A stretch of DNA of 64,000 nucleotides from Clostridiales bacterium (lineage in GTDB: Bacteria > Bacillota > Clostridia > Saccharofermentanales > Saccharofermentanaceae): assembly GCA_017554745.1 (NCBI GenBank), contig JAFZHS010000030.1:1-64000 (forward strand), in the 5' to 3' direction. The notes beneath the pieces are model-generated. The model worked only from the letters and a program-made list of their open reading frames with translations, did no database searches and had not been told where the DNA came from. Below, in pieces: positions 25,223 to 35,121 of the stretch. The stretch's first letter is position 1. The number at the start of each line of letters is the position of its first letter. The translations under genes were made by a program, and so were the position numbers.

Positions 25223-25879
25223 TTAATCAATTGAATATCTGTGTAATCCAACTACCTTGCCTAGAATCCTGCACCCTTCAGTGTTAAAAGGAATAGGCGA
25301 ATAATCGTCATTCTCAGGGAAGAGATATGGAATACCATTCTTTTTACCGAAACGCTTAACGGTTGCTTCATCATCAATCAGAGCAGCAATGATATCGCCC
25401 TCTTCGCAGGAGCTCTGCTTGCGGACGATAATCAGGTCACCGTCAAGGATATGAGCATTGATCATACTGTTGCCGCGGACCTTAAGCATAAAAGCTTCGG
25501 AATCTCCGATAATCGATTTGCTGACCAGAAAAGAATCACTGTAATCCTCGTGTGCCAAAATGGGGATACCGGCAGTTATCTTACCGACTACGGGAACCTG
25601 TCTGTAGCCGCTTAGATTCGTCACACTTGCCGGTTCGGAAGGCGTCTGGCCGAAGTCATCGGAATCCTGCTTGATGACAATAGCTCTGCGAAGTCCGGGT
25701 CTGTACTCGATCTTACCCTGACTATCCAGTTGCTTGAGATATGTGTGGACTGAAGAAGTAGACTTGAGCCCGACACCGGCACAGATATCGCGTACTGAAG
25801 GTGATATCTGATTCTGTTCAATATAGTTACGAATGTAATTATATACGCGGTCAATAGTTTTCTTATCTCCGGTCTGCAT
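25223..25879 (-). CDS. lexA: LexA repressor
   Basis: A 218-residue SOS repressor. The N-terminal winged helix reads SPSVRDICAGVGLKSTSSVH; the self-cleavage site is Ala103-Gly104 in KITAGIPIL, and the catalytic pair is Ser138 (RGNSMI) and Lys175 (ATVKRF). Cleavage is stimulated by RecA on single-stranded DNA. The start at 25879 follows GGAGGTTCAGC; the longer in-frame extension to 26128 runs through the promoter and operator and is rejected. A LexA-type box overlaps its -35, giving autoregulation. A divergent HTH gene lies on the other side. Confidence 0.95.
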   Translation of the reverse strand: MQTGDKKTIDRVYNYIRNYIEQNQISPSVRDICAGVGLKSTSSVHTYLKQLDSQGKIEYRPGLRRAIVIKQDSDDFGQTPSEPASVTNLSGYRQVPVVGKITAGIPILAHEDYSDSFLVSKSIIGDSEAFMLKVRGNSMINAHILDGDLIIVRKQSSCEEGDIIAALIDDEATVKRFGKKNGIPYLFPENDDYSPIPFNTEGCRILGKVVGLHRYSID

Positions 25880-25905
25880 AGCTGAACCTCCAAACATATT
25901 TTCTC

Positions 25906-25935
25906 TTATAATAACATTAATTTTCTGACAGTCAA
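25906..25935 (-). promoter_or_regulatory. lexA promoter
   Basis: On the minus strand TTGACT (25930-25935) and TTATAA (25906-25911) with an 18-base spacer. The -35 overlaps the LexA box, the usual layout of an autorepressed lexA. Confidence 0.65.
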
Positions 25936-25946
25936 ACAATTGTTCT
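25933..25946. promoter_or_regulatory. LexA-binding site (SOS box)
   Basis: CAAACAATTGTTCT; read on the minus strand this is AGAACAATTGTTTG, with the GAAC-N4-GTTT core of the Gram-positive LexA box (consensus CGAACRNRYGTTYG). It lies 54 bp from the lexA start and 73 bp from the divergent HTH gene, so LexA could repress both. Confidence 0.75.
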
Positions 25947-26018
25947 TGATAGGAAGAAAAATAATTGAATAAGAGAAAACAAAATAAATTAATTCCTCTA
26001 AATGAAAGGAGGCTTATT

Positions 26019-26621
26019 ATGACAGTAATTACAAATGATTTCCCCCAGGAAAATAATCCTAATGATGACATGATCGGGAATGCATCATCTTTTGAAGAGG
26101 CAAGAGCAATCATTATAACCAGACTCAATTATCTTCGAGCCGATATCAATTATCACACGACGGCCGAAGAAGCATTATTCGCTGAACTGTGTAAAGCTCA
26201 TGAAGACAAGAAACACAGACTGATGGATATGTATGCGAGGTTCTATTCGCCGTGTAAGGTAAGCGATCCGGCGTTTATCTCCGGCGGTCAGACAGACATG
26301 AATGACCTGATGATCAATTTCTCTGAAGGTTACGATAAGTTCATTATGTCAATGGAGAAAGAATATATGCAGCTGACGCTGAGAAGAAGGAGAGCAACGA
26401 TGCTGCTTAGTAAGATCCTTTCTATTAGGTATCCGTTAAGCAGAATCCTTTATCTCAACTACTATGTGAATATGGATCCGGTTAAGATCAGTGATGCGCT
26501 TTTTATAAGCCGCGCTACGTTCTACAGGTTAAAATCGAACGGGATCAATTCGCTTACTGCCATATATTATCCGCCCAAGAATAAAAAGAAGAAGGCGTCA
26601 GATGATGATTTGGAGAAATAA
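26019..26621 (+). CDS. HTH protein, ArpU/sigma-region-4-like, divergent from lexA
   Basis: A 200-residue soluble protein. The C-terminal half (ILSIRYPLSRILYLNYYVN, then PVKISDALFISRATFYRLKS) looks like a sigma-70 region 4 or ArpU-type helix-turn-helix; the N-terminal half is helical and unassigned. ATG 26019 is preferred because AAAGGAGGC precedes it, whereas an upstream start would lack a site and overlap the intergenic control region. The LexA box upstream suggests SOS induction. ArpU-like proteins often control late phage genes, but no phage genes are near. Function not proven. Confidence 0.55.
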   Translation: MTVITNDFPQENNPNDDMIGNASSFEEARAIIITRLNYLRADINYHTTAEEALFAELCKAHEDKKHRLMDMYARFYSPCKVSDPAFISGGQTDMNDLMINFSEGYDKFIMSMEKEYMQLTLRRRRATMLLSKILSIRYPLSRILYLNYYVNMDPVKISDALFISRATFYRLKSNGINSLTAIYYPPKNKKKKASDDDLEK

Positions 26622-26689
26622 TGCGGTATAAAGATGCTATGGCTTTTTGCTTCGGACAAACAATGCTATAATCGCTCCAGGTAATTAAT

Positions 26690-27166
26690 ATGACTATGAA
26701 TCAGGAAGACAGAACAACATCGACTTCTTCGGTCAGCGATTTAAGCAGTGTCGTGATTGATTTCTTAGGCTGTTCGTACCGTGCGACCATAAGGCTTTTC
26801 AAAGGCCTGCCGAACAGATTTAAGGCTTATGTAAAGCGCAAGATCAAAGAGTACCGCAACAGGCCGAAGAGAACCGATATCAACAGAGTCTATGTGGTAG
26901 TAGGCTATACGACCAAGAAGCGTGTTGATGAGAAGTTTAATGCCGAGAGACGCATGATGATAATCAGAAGAGGACTTCTGGTCTTGATCTTCGTTTTGGT
27001 CATATTTATTGCGATCGACAGGTTCACTAATCTTATCAATTACGGCGAGTTGTCCCAGATATTCGGTGTCGATTCATGGGGCGAGGTCATCGAGAACGAT
27101 CCCTTTGCCGATAAAACCACTGAAAGCACGGGCTTTGTCGTTCCGGGAACAAGTGAGACCAATTGA
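26690..27166 (+). CDS. Single-span membrane protein of unknown function
   Basis: A 158-residue protein with a basic cytoplasmic part (FKAYVKRKIKEYRNRPKR), one membrane span (GLLVLIFVLVIFIAID, near residues 94-110) and a short Thr/Ser-rich outside tail. A TATAAT at 26667-26672 with a weak TTTTTG 17 bases upstream may be its promoter, which would place the start site very close to the ATG; no clear ribosome site is seen, so the exact start is uncertain. No family recognised. Confidence 0.5.
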   Translation: MTMNQEDRTTSTSSVSDLSSVVIDFLGCSYRATIRLFKGLPNRFKAYVKRKIKEYRNRPKRTDINRVYVVVGYTTKKRVDEKFNAERRMMIIRRGLLVLIFVLVIFIAIDRFTNLINYGELSQIFGVDSWGEVIENDPFADKTTESTGFVVPGTSETN

Positions 27167-27203
27167 CGGCATTTTAATTTGAGTTGATTATAGTATTTCT
27201 CAA

Positions 27204-27239
27204 AATGAAAGTTCGCAAATGCGAACTTTCATTTTTTAT
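27204..27239. terminator. Strong bidirectional terminator
   Basis: Perfect 14-bp stem AATGAAAGTTCGCA / TGCGAACTTTCATT with a 2-base loop (in practice the end pairs open), preceded by AA and followed by TTTTATTT. Confidence 0.85.
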
Positions 27240-27246
27240 TTGCCTA

Positions 27247-27275
27247 TTGAAATTGGGAAAGTGTTGTAATACTAT
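27247..27275 (+). promoter_or_regulatory. gdhA promoter
   Basis: TTGAAA (27247-27252) and TACTAT (27270-27275) separated by 17 bases, giving a leader of about 105 bases. The leader can form GCCCG/CGGGC (27340-27344 with 27365-27369) just before the ribosome site. Confidence 0.55.
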
Positions 27276-27340
27276 ACATAACGATTGGTTTAAACTAGGT
27301 TTGATAACCTAAGCTTTCAGTCTACAAAATGAATTTTTAG

Positions 27341-28753
<1,413 letters not shown>

Positions 28754-28783
28754 TAATCTGATACTTTAACCAGATAAACACGA

Positions 28784-28815
28784 GGGGTTGTGACATAAGT
28801 CACAGCCCCTTTTTG
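28784..28815 (+). terminator. gdhA terminator
   Basis: GGGGTTGTGAC / GTCACAGCCCC stem (one T-G pair) with an ATAA loop and TTTTT tail. Confidence 0.9.
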
Positions 28816-28943
28816 ATTATGACATTTATACAAAACGCGGTGATTTGCCACAGTTTTCTTTTATTGTTTATTAATAGTCAAATATGGTTCTGATGATATA
28901 ATTGAAGGACTTTTTTGAGATTATATGGAGATTTACGGTAACA

Positions 28944-30044
28944 ATGAGTAAACAAGACCGTGACTTCGAAGGGAATAAGCCCCGTAAGAAGTCAAAGGCC
29001 CCTCAATATATTGTAAGGTTTTTCGCAGCCATTGTCGGACTGGGTGTAGGCTTTTATCTTTATTGGGCATACCTGTTCGGCGGAACGTTTGTAGCGGTCC
29101 CTATCGTCAGTAAAGAAGATTATTCTACTATTGAGATCGAGCAGAACAGCAGTACTACGGGCGGAGATGTCACTTCCTCCTGGAAGGACGGCGGCCACAC
29201 AAGGCTTTATTACGATCCTGCCCATCCGATCATTGAAGTAAAGCAGAAGGACCCGGACATCGAGAATATCCTTGTCTTTGGTATCGATGCAAGGGGCACT
29301 GACGACTATACATGCCGTACTGACTGCATGATGGTCTTATCCATCAATAAGCGCGAGAACACGCTCAAGATCATTTCCCTTATGAGAGATACGGGCGTTT
29401 ATATCGGAGATACTCCCGAGACACTCGGCACAAGGCTCAACAAGCTTAATTCCGCTTACCATTACGGCGGAGTAGGTGAGATGATCAACACCATCAACAT
29501 CACATTCGGACTCGATATCCAGCGTTTTGTTATGTTCGACTTCGGAAGCGCTGCCGAGATCATCGATATGTGCGGCGGTGTCGATATCGACATAAAGCCC
29601 GAAGAACTTTCACACGCAAACCGCTATCTCGACGAGATGTATACGCTCGATAACAATACTTCACCGCACCTTACAAACAGCGGTCTGCAGACACTTGACG
29701 GACACCAGGCTGTCGCATGGTCAAGGATCAGATATCTCGATTCTGACTTTGTCAGAGCATCAAGGCAGAGGACTGTCGCTACGGCTCTGATGAAGAAGGT
29801 AAATGAGATGTCTTATGCCGCCAAGCTTCAGCTCCTAAACGATTCTGCGGGAGTTTTCGAGACAAATATGCGCTCTACTGATATAATGCGTGTGGCATTT
29901 AATTGTTTCGATTGTATTGATCATCTGGAAGAGCACAGAATTCCCGACGACGGACTCTATGAGATCCAGAATGATCCTTGGATGATGAAGATTGATTTTG
30001 CTACCCAGAAGCAAAAGCTTAACGAATATATTTGGGGTGAATAA
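28944..30044 (+). CDS. LCP (LytR-CpsA-Psr) family cell-wall polymer transferase
   Basis: A 366-residue membrane enzyme that attaches teichoic-acid-like or capsular polymers to peptidoglycan. A basic N-terminus is followed by one span (VRFFAAIVGLGVGFYLYW, near residues 25-45), then the LCP domain from about residue 95: NILVFGIDARG, LKIISLMRDTGVYIG with the pyrophosphate-binding Arg, INITFGLDIQRFVMFDF and AWSRIRYLDSDFVRASRQRT. The ATG at 28944 has GGAG upstream; an in-frame TTG at 28902 has none. The PP2C-like gene begins 2 bp after the stop, so the two work together or share control. Confidence 0.9.
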   Translation: MSKQDRDFEGNKPRKKSKAPQYIVRFFAAIVGLGVGFYLYWAYLFGGTFVAVPIVSKEDYSTIEIEQNSSTTGGDVTSSWKDGGHTRLYYDPAHPIIEVKQKDPDIENILVFGIDARGTDDYTCRTDCMMVLSINKRENTLKIISLMRDTGVYIGDTPETLGTRLNKLNSAYHYGGVGEMINTINITFGLDIQRFVMFDFGSAAEIIDMCGGVDIDIKPEELSHANRYLDEMYTLDNNTSPHLTNSGLQTLDGHQAVAWSRIRYLDSDFVRASRQRTVATALMKKVNEMSYAAKLQLLNDSAGVFETNMRSTDIMRVAFNCFDCIDHLEEHRIPDDGLYEIQNDPWMMKIDFATQKQKLNEYIWGE

Positions 30045-30046
30045 CG

Positions 30047-31894
30047 ATGAGTAAGACAGTAGCTACTTGTATTGCTGAGACTAATCTGATACAGGGAGAC
30101 CCTCAGGAGAATGTATTCTTTCTTACGCTTTCCCGTAAGATCGAAGATTTCCCTAATGAGTTCCTCAGAACTGCCAGATCAACATCTCCTATCCAGATCT
30201 GCGCAATATTCTCTACTATTGGTCCTGACAATCTTTCGGCAGTCTTGAATCTTGAGCTCAACGCAGAGCTCGAAAAGATCGCAGCAGCATGCTCAAACCA
30301 GGCAGTACTTGATTTCGACGGGTTTGCAAACCAGGTAATCAATAATCTTAACGTAAAAGTCTGCAATTTCGCTGCCAATAAGGGCAAGCAGTTTAAGACT
30401 TCCATGTCTATGTTTGTTATCGAGGGCGATATCCTCAGAGTAATCCATGTCGGTATTACCAAGGCAGTATTGTTCAGAAACAACCGTGTCATGCTCCTTA
30501 CAGAAGAGCAGACAGTCGCTCACAGATATGTCCAGATGGGCGCCATCCAGGCATCTGAAGAGCTCACACATCCCGAGAACATGAACCTTACCCAGTATCT
30601 CGGAAAGATGCCCCAGGAAGGTCCTGTCAATGCAGACAAGAAGGTCCACTTAAAGCTCCAGGACAACGACGAGTTGTTCCTTATGGGTGTCGGCCTTTCC
30701 AGAAAACTTCCTTCACAGATGCGCAATGCGATCATCGCAAAGCCTTTGTCTACTGAGGTCAAGGCTAAGGAGATCATCAATTCCGCATTGAGCTACGGCC
30801 TTAAGTCAGGCCTTACACTTATCGATATCAAGGTCGAATCCACATTCCTGCTCCCCGGTGATGCAGTTATCAACAGCAACCTGAGAACAGAAGCTACGAT
30901 GGCCGCAAGACCCGGCAATGCCGCTAAGGCAGCAGCTGCAGGCTCGAGCGCGTTCTTCGACTTCGATTCCGGCAACGATGCTTCCGATACGATCAACTAT
31001 GTTCCCGGAGATAATATCTCATCAGATTCCGATTCTTCTGAAGAAGAGCCTATCGTTAATGAGAAGAAGGAAAGAATTAAGACAATAATCATTCCTATTG
31101 TTATCTTTGTCGTTTGCGTATTGCTGGGCTTCGGTGTCACTTTCATGATCTTCAACATGAAGGATCTTATCAACTTCACTGAAGCTACCACAACGCTTCC
31201 TAATTCTGCAGGAACGGCGGTCCGCTACTGCGCTATGGATGAAGTAAAGGTATATTCCGAAGCTTCTTTGGATTCAACCGAAGTCGCAGTCCTTAACCGC
31301 GGTGATGCAGTAATCCTCCAGAAGGAGCTTGATAACTCATTCTCCCTTATCGTTACTAAGGACAATAAGAACGGTTATGTCATGAGCGCATATCTCCTGG
31401 AAGAGGATCCCACATACAATGATGCTACTTCCGAGATGACAGGCGATCCCACACCTGTTCCGACAGAGGATCTCTTTGAGACAACAACCCACATGACAAC
31501 AACAGCTGTCCAGACTGACCAGATCTGGAATACAAGATCTACGACCACAACTACAACTGATCCTAACTCTGTCGAACCCGGCGAGTCTGACCAGAAACCT
31601 GATCCGAATAACCAGGGCGGCGAGGATCCTAACAATGGCGGCAACGCGGATCCTGGCAACGGTGGTAACGCGGATCCTGGCAATGGCGGTAACGCAGATC
31701 CTGGTAATGGCGGTAACGCGGATCCTGGTAATGGCGGCAACGCAGATCCTGGCAATGGCGGTAACGCGGATCCTGGTAATGGCGGCAACGCAGATCCTGG
31801 TAATGGCGGTAACGCGGATCCTGGTAATGGCGGCAACGCAGATCCTGGCAACGGCGGCGCCGGCGGAGACACCAACGGTGACGGCAACACCTGA
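30047..31894 (+). CDS. PP2C-like membrane protein with SH3-like domain and Gly/Asn repeat tail
   Basis: A 615-residue protein of unusual build. Residues about 1-270 resemble a divergent PP2C-type phosphatase fold ([20 protein letters not shown] and [16 protein letters not shown] correspond to its late strands), but the metal-binding aspartates are not all evident, so it may not be catalytic. After an acidic linker comes one span ([20 protein letters not shown], near residues 347-366), then an SH3b-like segment ([31 protein letters not shown]) on the outside, a Thr-rich stretch, and nine copies of NADPGNGG ending in a short Gly-rich tail. It is the second gene of an operon with an LCP transferase. 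A role as inside-out wall sensor is inferred. Confidence 0.6.
   Translation: MSKTVATCIAETNLIQGDPQENVFFLTLSRKIEDFPNEFLRTARSTSPIQICAIFSTIGPDNLSAVLNLELNAELEKIAAACSNQAVLDFDGFANQVINNLNVKVCNFAANKGKQFKTSMSMFVIEGDILRVIHVGITKAVLFRNNRVMLLTEEQTVAHRYVQMGAIQASEELTHPENMNLTQYLGKMPQEGPVNADKKVHLKLQDNDELFLMGVGLSRKLPSQMRNAIIAKPLSTEVKAKEIINSALSYGLKSGLTLIDIKVESTFLLPGDAVINSNLRTEATMAARPGNAAKAAAAGSSAFFDFDSGNDASDTINYVPGDNISSDSDSSEEEPIVNEKKERIKTIIIPIVIFVVCVLLGFGVTFMIFNMKDLINFTEATTTLPNSAGTAVRYCAMDEVKVYSEASLDSTEVAVLNRGDAVILQKELDNSFSLIVTKDNKNGYVMSAYLLEEDPTYNDATSEMTGDPTPVPTEDLFETTTHMTTTAVQTDQIWNTRSTTTTTTDPNSVEPGESDQKPDPNNQGGEDPNNGGNADPGNGGNADPGNGGNADPGNGGNADPGNGGNADPGNGGNADPGNGGNADPGNGGNADPGNGGNADPGNGGAGGDTNGDGNT
31646..31861 (+). 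repeat. Nine tandem 24-bp coding repeats
   Basis: Nine in-frame units encode ADPGNGGN, within the tail of the PP2C-like protein. Units 4, 6 and 8 are identical and units 3 and 7 are identical, so the array has a 48-bp higher-order period that points to recent duplication of a two-unit block. Copy number may vary between strains. Confidence 0.95.
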
Positions 31895-31918
31895 TTTTCG
31901 AGTAACAAAACAATTAAT

Positions 31919-31951
31919 AAGGGGTTATCTTTGCGATAACCCCTTTTCTTT
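31919..31951 (+). terminator. Terminator of the LCP/PP2C-like operon
   Basis: AAGGGGTTATC / GATAACCCCTT stem with a 5-base TTTGC loop, followed by TTCTTT. It lies between convergent genes. Confidence 0.85.
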
Positions 31952-32312
31952 AAGCGCTTCTGTCATTCTTGGATAATAGATAAAGACAGTATTGATTCAT
32001 GCTTATGCCTTCTTCTTTTGCGTGAAGGGAGAGCGATCTGTGAAGGCTCTTAGGAATGCGGATCTTAAATTGTCCGGAATAGTTTTCAAGATCGTCTGAA
32101 GCAGGTTCGGGAACAGGAATACCATCAGCAATAGCGGCTGTGATCCACTCTTTCTTTGCATCTTCGGCATTTTTAACAGCTTCGTCAATGGTATCACCGG
32201 TGCTTATACAGCCGGGAAGATCAGGGTAGCTTACAGCAAACCCACCCTCGTCAGGATCGGGAACAATAACTAATCTATAAGGAAGCTTAAAATAATCACT
32301 AACATTTTTCAT
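31950..32312 (-). CDS. HicB-family antitoxin-like protein, no HicA neighbour
   Basis: A 120-residue protein with a HicB-like N-terminal domain ([20 protein letters not shown] then [20 protein letters not shown]) and a C-terminal ribbon-helix-helix of the HicB/Arc type ([20 protein letters not shown]). This matches antitoxins of HicAB systems, which block an mRNA-cutting HicA toxin and repress their own operon. No HicA-like frame (about 60-80 residues, dsRBD-type) lies on either side, so it is an orphan. The start at 32312 is preceded by AACGAGG; a longer frame to 32375 runs into the promoter. It may be a stand-alone regulator. Confidence 0.82.
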   Translation of the reverse strand: MKNVSDYFKLPYRLVIVPDPDEGGFAVSYPDLPGCISTGDTIDEAVKNAEDAKKEWITAAIADGIPVPEPASDDLENYSGQFKIRIPKSLHRSLSLHAKEEGISMNQYCLYLLSKNDRSA

Positions 32313-32346
32313 CCTCGTTTTCCTCGCTTTCAAATCTTTTAAGTTT

Positions 32347-32375
32347 ATTTTATGTGGTGTCACATATGGTGTCAA
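32347..32375 (-). promoter_or_regulatory. Promoter of the hicB-like gene with repeat operator
   Basis: On the minus strand TTGACA (32370-32375) and TAAAAT (32347-32352) lie 17 bases apart. The spacer and -35 contain two direct copies of TGACACCA 11 bases apart, a plausible site for the ribbon-helix-helix protein. Confidence 0.65.
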
Positions 32376-32417
32376 TGCGCTATTGTGAATGCTTTGCGAC
32401 TAACATGTTTAACTCGC

Positions 32418-32453
32418 AAAAAAAGACCGGGAAGTGAAGATCACGTCCCGGCC
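32418..32453 (-). terminator. lysC terminator
   Basis: Read on the minus strand, GGCCGGGA / TCCCGGTC with an inner GTGA/TCAC pairing (one mismatch in the outer arm), followed by TTTTTTT. Confidence 0.85.
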
Positions 32454-32478
32454 TAAAAGCTTTAATTTTCGAGCGGTA

Positions 32479-33831
32479 TCAGTAACGGAAGAGTTCCTTA
32501 TAAAGTACCTTTACGGCGTATGAGCAGTAAGACTCGGATACACCGAACATCATGGAGATCTCGGATGCGCCCTGGTTAACGATACGGAGGTTGATACCTG
32601 CGTTGGAGAGGGCGGAAGCGGCACGTGCCATGATACCTACGGAGTTTGCCATAGCTTCACCGACGATCATTACGATGGCGAGGTCTCTGTCTACCTTAAC
32701 GTCAGCCTCGAGCTCTTTCTTGATGCGGTCAACGATGATCGCTTCCTTTTCTTCTGTGAAGTACTTCTTGCGGAGAACGATGGTAACTGTATCGATTCCG
32801 GAAGGAATGTGGTCGATGGAGATCGCTTCATCAGAGAAGATCTTAAGGAGAGCTGCAAGGAAGCCGACCTGACGGTTCATCATGTACTTGCTTACAGTAA
32901 CAGTTGCAAAGCCCTTGTCGCCTGCGATACCCGTAACGAGTGAATCGTAGTGTGTACGCTTGGATACGATCCATGTACCCTTTGCGGAAGGGTTGTTCGT
33001 ATTCTTGATGTTGAGCGGGATGCCGTTAGCGAATACCGGGTAGATAGCTTCCTCGTGAAGTACCGTGAAGCCGGCGTAAGAAAGCTCTCTCATCTCGTCG
33101 TATGTGATCTCCGTGATAGGGAAAGGATTCTTAACGAGATTAGGGTTAACGGCGAAAACGTTGTCTACGTCTGTCCAGTTCTCATAAACATCAGCGCCGA
33201 CTGAAGCTGCAAGGATGGAACCCGTGATATCGGAGCCGCCTCTTGAGAACGTGATTATCTTGCCGCTCTTGGAATAACCGTAGAAGCCGGGGAATACGAG
33301 GATGACGTCCTTTTCATCCTTGAGCTTTGCGAGGTTATCGTATGTCTCGGGAAGGATAACTGCTTTGCCTGCTTCGTCATGCTCTAAGAAAAGACCGCAG
33401 ACCTGGGGATCGCAGTACTTTGCAGCGTGACCCGTGGAGTTGAGGTAGAAAGCTACGAGCTTGGCGCAGCAGTCTTCACCCATTGCCTTAACGGAATCGA
33501 GATAAGCGATATCTTCCGTATAGTCAGCCTTGACGATCTTAAGGAGCTTCTCCTCGATGTCGGGAAGAACTTCCTTAATACCCAGCTCATCAGCAATCTC
33601 CTCATAACGAGCGAGGACTGCTTCAACTTCTTTATCATAAGATTCGCCGGCGATCCTTGCCTTGGCAACAGCGATAAGAAGATCGGTTACCTTGATGTCA
33701 TCCTTGGTGCGCTTGCCCGGCGCAGATACGACCATGATCTTACGGTCCTCATCTGCGAGAAGGATGCTGCAGACTTTCTGAATCTGAAATGCGTTGGCAA
33801 GAGATGATCCGCCGAATTTTGTAACTTTCAT
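32479..33831 (-). CDS. lysC: Aspartate kinase
   Basis: A 450-residue aspartokinase, first step of the lysine, threonine and methionine branch and of dipicolinate/diaminopimelate supply. The kinase start VTKFGGSSLANA and SRGGSDITGS (the nucleotide and aspartate region) are clear, followed by two ACT domains near residues 300-450 (VSKYMMNRQVGFLAAL and VGIMARAASALSNAGI) that sense end-product amino acids. It is a single-function enzyme (no homoserine dehydrogenase). CAAGGAGC precedes the ATG. No lysine riboswitch is seen in the short leader between it and the divergent YqeG gene. Confidence 0.93.
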   Translation of the reverse strand: MKVTKFGGSSLANAFQIQKVCSILLADEDRKIMVVSAPGKRTKDDIKVTDLLIAVAKARIAGESYDKEVEAVLARYEEIADELGIKEVLPDIEEKLLKIVKADYTEDIAYLDSVKAMGEDCCAKLVAFYLNSTGHAAKYCDPQVCGLFLEHDEAGKAVILPETYDNLAKLKDEKDVILVFPGFYGYSKSGKIITFSRGGSDITGSILAASVGADVYENWTDVDNVFAVNPNLVKNPFPITEITYDEMRELSYAGFTVLHEEAIYPVFANGIPLNIKNTNNPSAKGTWIVSKRTHYDSLVTGIAGDKGFATVTVSKYMMNRQVGFLAALLKIFSDEAISIDHIPSGIDTVTIVLRKKYFTEEKEAIIVDRIKKELEADVKVDRDLAIVMIVGEAMANSVGIMARAASALSNAGINLRIVNQGASEISMMFGVSESYCSYAVKVLYKELFRY

Positions 33832-33965
33832 AGCTTTTGTGCTCCTTGACTTGTCATTTAGCCTTAATATAATATCACAAGCGCGAAAATATATAATTAT
33901 AATAATTTTGTCGCTGAATCTTAGTCTTACTGTAACAGTTGCACAGTTATAACAGGAGATAACCT

Positions 33966-34463
33966 TTGAACATTTTCAAAGCAATGAAGCCGGAGAAAGT
34001 CTACGAGAAGCTTGCCCTGATGCCATGGGACGAGCTTGCTGCAAGCGGCATAAAGACGGCTCTCTTGGACTTCGACAACACTTTGGGCAAGGACCATGCG
34101 ACAGAGCCTGAAGAATACAGCTTTAGCTGCGTGAAGATGATTGAGGAGAAGGGGATAAAGTGCTGCCTCGTCTCCAACGCAAAGTCAGGGAGATCTGCAA
34201 AGATCGCTGAGATGCTCGGTGTCCCGTGCGTTACTTATGCAAATAAGCCTGGCACATCAGGCGTTATCAAGGCTATGGAGCTTATGAATTCCACTCCCGC
34301 CGAATCCGTGATGGTAGGAGACCAGATATTTACAGACGTTATAGCAGGCAACAGGGCAGGCCTTCGTACATTCATGGTAGAGAAGCTTTATAAGCCTGAG
34401 ATCTGGTATGTCATGCTTAAGCGCCCTTTCGAAAAACTTGTAAGACTTGTAGGAAAATTTTGA
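33966..34463 (+). CDS. YqeG family HAD phosphatase
   Basis: A 165-residue HAD IIIA-type phosphatase. The start region IKTALLDFDNTLGKD holds the D-x-D nucleophile motif; LVSNAKSGRSAKIAEML supplies motif II, NKPGTSGVIKAM motif III Lys and MVGDQIFTDVIAGN motif IV. The family (B. subtilis YqeG) acts on a phosphate substrate that is not settled; in other Gram-positives it lies in a ribosome-biogenesis gene cluster. The start is TTG at 33966 with AGGAGA about 7 bases before it. It is divergent from lysC. Confidence 0.88.
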   Translation: MNIFKAMKPEKVYEKLALMPWDELAASGIKTALLDFDNTLGKDHATEPEEYSFSCVKMIEEKGIKCCLVSNAKSGRSAKIAEMLGVPCVTYANKPGTSGVIKAMELMNSTPAESVMVGDQIFTDVIAGNRAGLRTFMVEKLYKPEIWYVMLKRPFEKLVRLVGKF

Positions 34464-34478
34464 TTGTATTTGTAATAC

Positions 34479-34507
34479 TTGCATAGAAACACGCTTTCAA
34501 GTAAAAT
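34479..34507 (+). promoter_or_regulatory. efp promoter
   Basis: TTGCAT (34479-34484) and TAAAAT (34502-34507) with a 17-base spacer, 43 bases before the efp start. Confidence 0.7.
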
Positions 34508-34549
34508 TACTAAGTTAAACGCTTATTTATTAAAAAAGGAGAAATATTT

Positions 34550-35107
34550 ATGATCAGCGCAGGAGACTTCAGAAACGGTTTGTGTTTTGAGATGGACGAC
34601 CAGGTTTATCAGGTTGTCGAGTTCCAGCACGTTAAGCCCGGTAAAGGAGCTGCTTTCGTAAGAACGAAGTACAAGAACGTAAAGACAGGATCAGTTGTTG
34701 AGAGATCTTTCAACCCTAACGAGAAGTTTGAGCAGGCTCAGCTTACAAGACAGGATATGCAGTACATCTATTCTGACGGCGACCTCTACTACTTCATGGA
34801 TGCAGAGACATATGAGCAGACACCTATCCACCAGGATAAGATCGGTGACGGTATCAAGTTCCTCAAGGAAGAGATGATCTGCAAGGTCGTATCTTACAAG
34901 GGCGACATCTTCCAGGTAGAGCTTCCTATCACAGTTATCCTTGAGATCACAGAGTGCGAGCCCGGCGTAAAGGGTGATACAGCAAACAATGCTTCCAAGT
35001 ACGCTACACTCGAGACAGGCGCTGTTGTTAAGGTACCTCTTTTCGTTAACCAGGGTGAGAAGATCAAGGTTGACACAAGAACAGGCGAGTACTTAGAAAG
35101 AGCTTAA
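34550..35107 (+). CDS. efp: Elongation factor P
   Basis: A 185-residue three-domain beta-barrel protein that relieves ribosomes stalled at polyproline. Lys32 in the loop [12 protein letters not shown] sits at the position that is modified in many bacteria; no modification gene is seen nearby. The domains II and III contain the signature AETYEQT and the C-terminal [34 protein letters not shown] precedes the ATG. Codon use is that of a highly expressed gene. Flanked by its own promoter and a hairpin terminator. Confidence 0.97.
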   Translation: MISAGDFRNGLCFEMDDQVYQVVEFQHVKPGKGAAFVRTKYKNVKTGSVVERSFNPNEKFEQAQLTRQDMQYIYSDGDLYYFMDAETYEQTPIHQDKIGDGIKFLKEEMICKVVSYKGDIFQVELPITVILEITECEPGVKGDTANNASKYATLETGAVVKVPLFVNQGEKIKVDTRTGEYLERA

Positions 35108-35121
35108 TTTTTGATTTCACA

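Noticed and set aside
25880-26128. N-terminal extension of LexA
   Set aside because: It would translate through the promoter and LexA box; the MQTGDKK start has a strong ribosome site.
31646-31861. Regular 24-bp repeats resembling a CRISPR-like array
   Set aside because: The units are directly joined without spacers, in frame inside a coding sequence, and differ only at silent sites.
31375-31976. Overlapping frames in the repeat region on both strands
   Set aside because: They arise because the 24-bp period keeps all frames open; only the plus-strand frame continues a real gene.
32313-32478. A HicA toxin gene upstream of hicB
   Set aside because: No frame of suitable length or sequence; the stretch holds a promoter and the lysC terminator.
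33832-33965. Lysine riboswitch before lysC
   Set aside because: The gap to the divergent gene is only 134 bases, with no suitable stem set; too short for the known L box.
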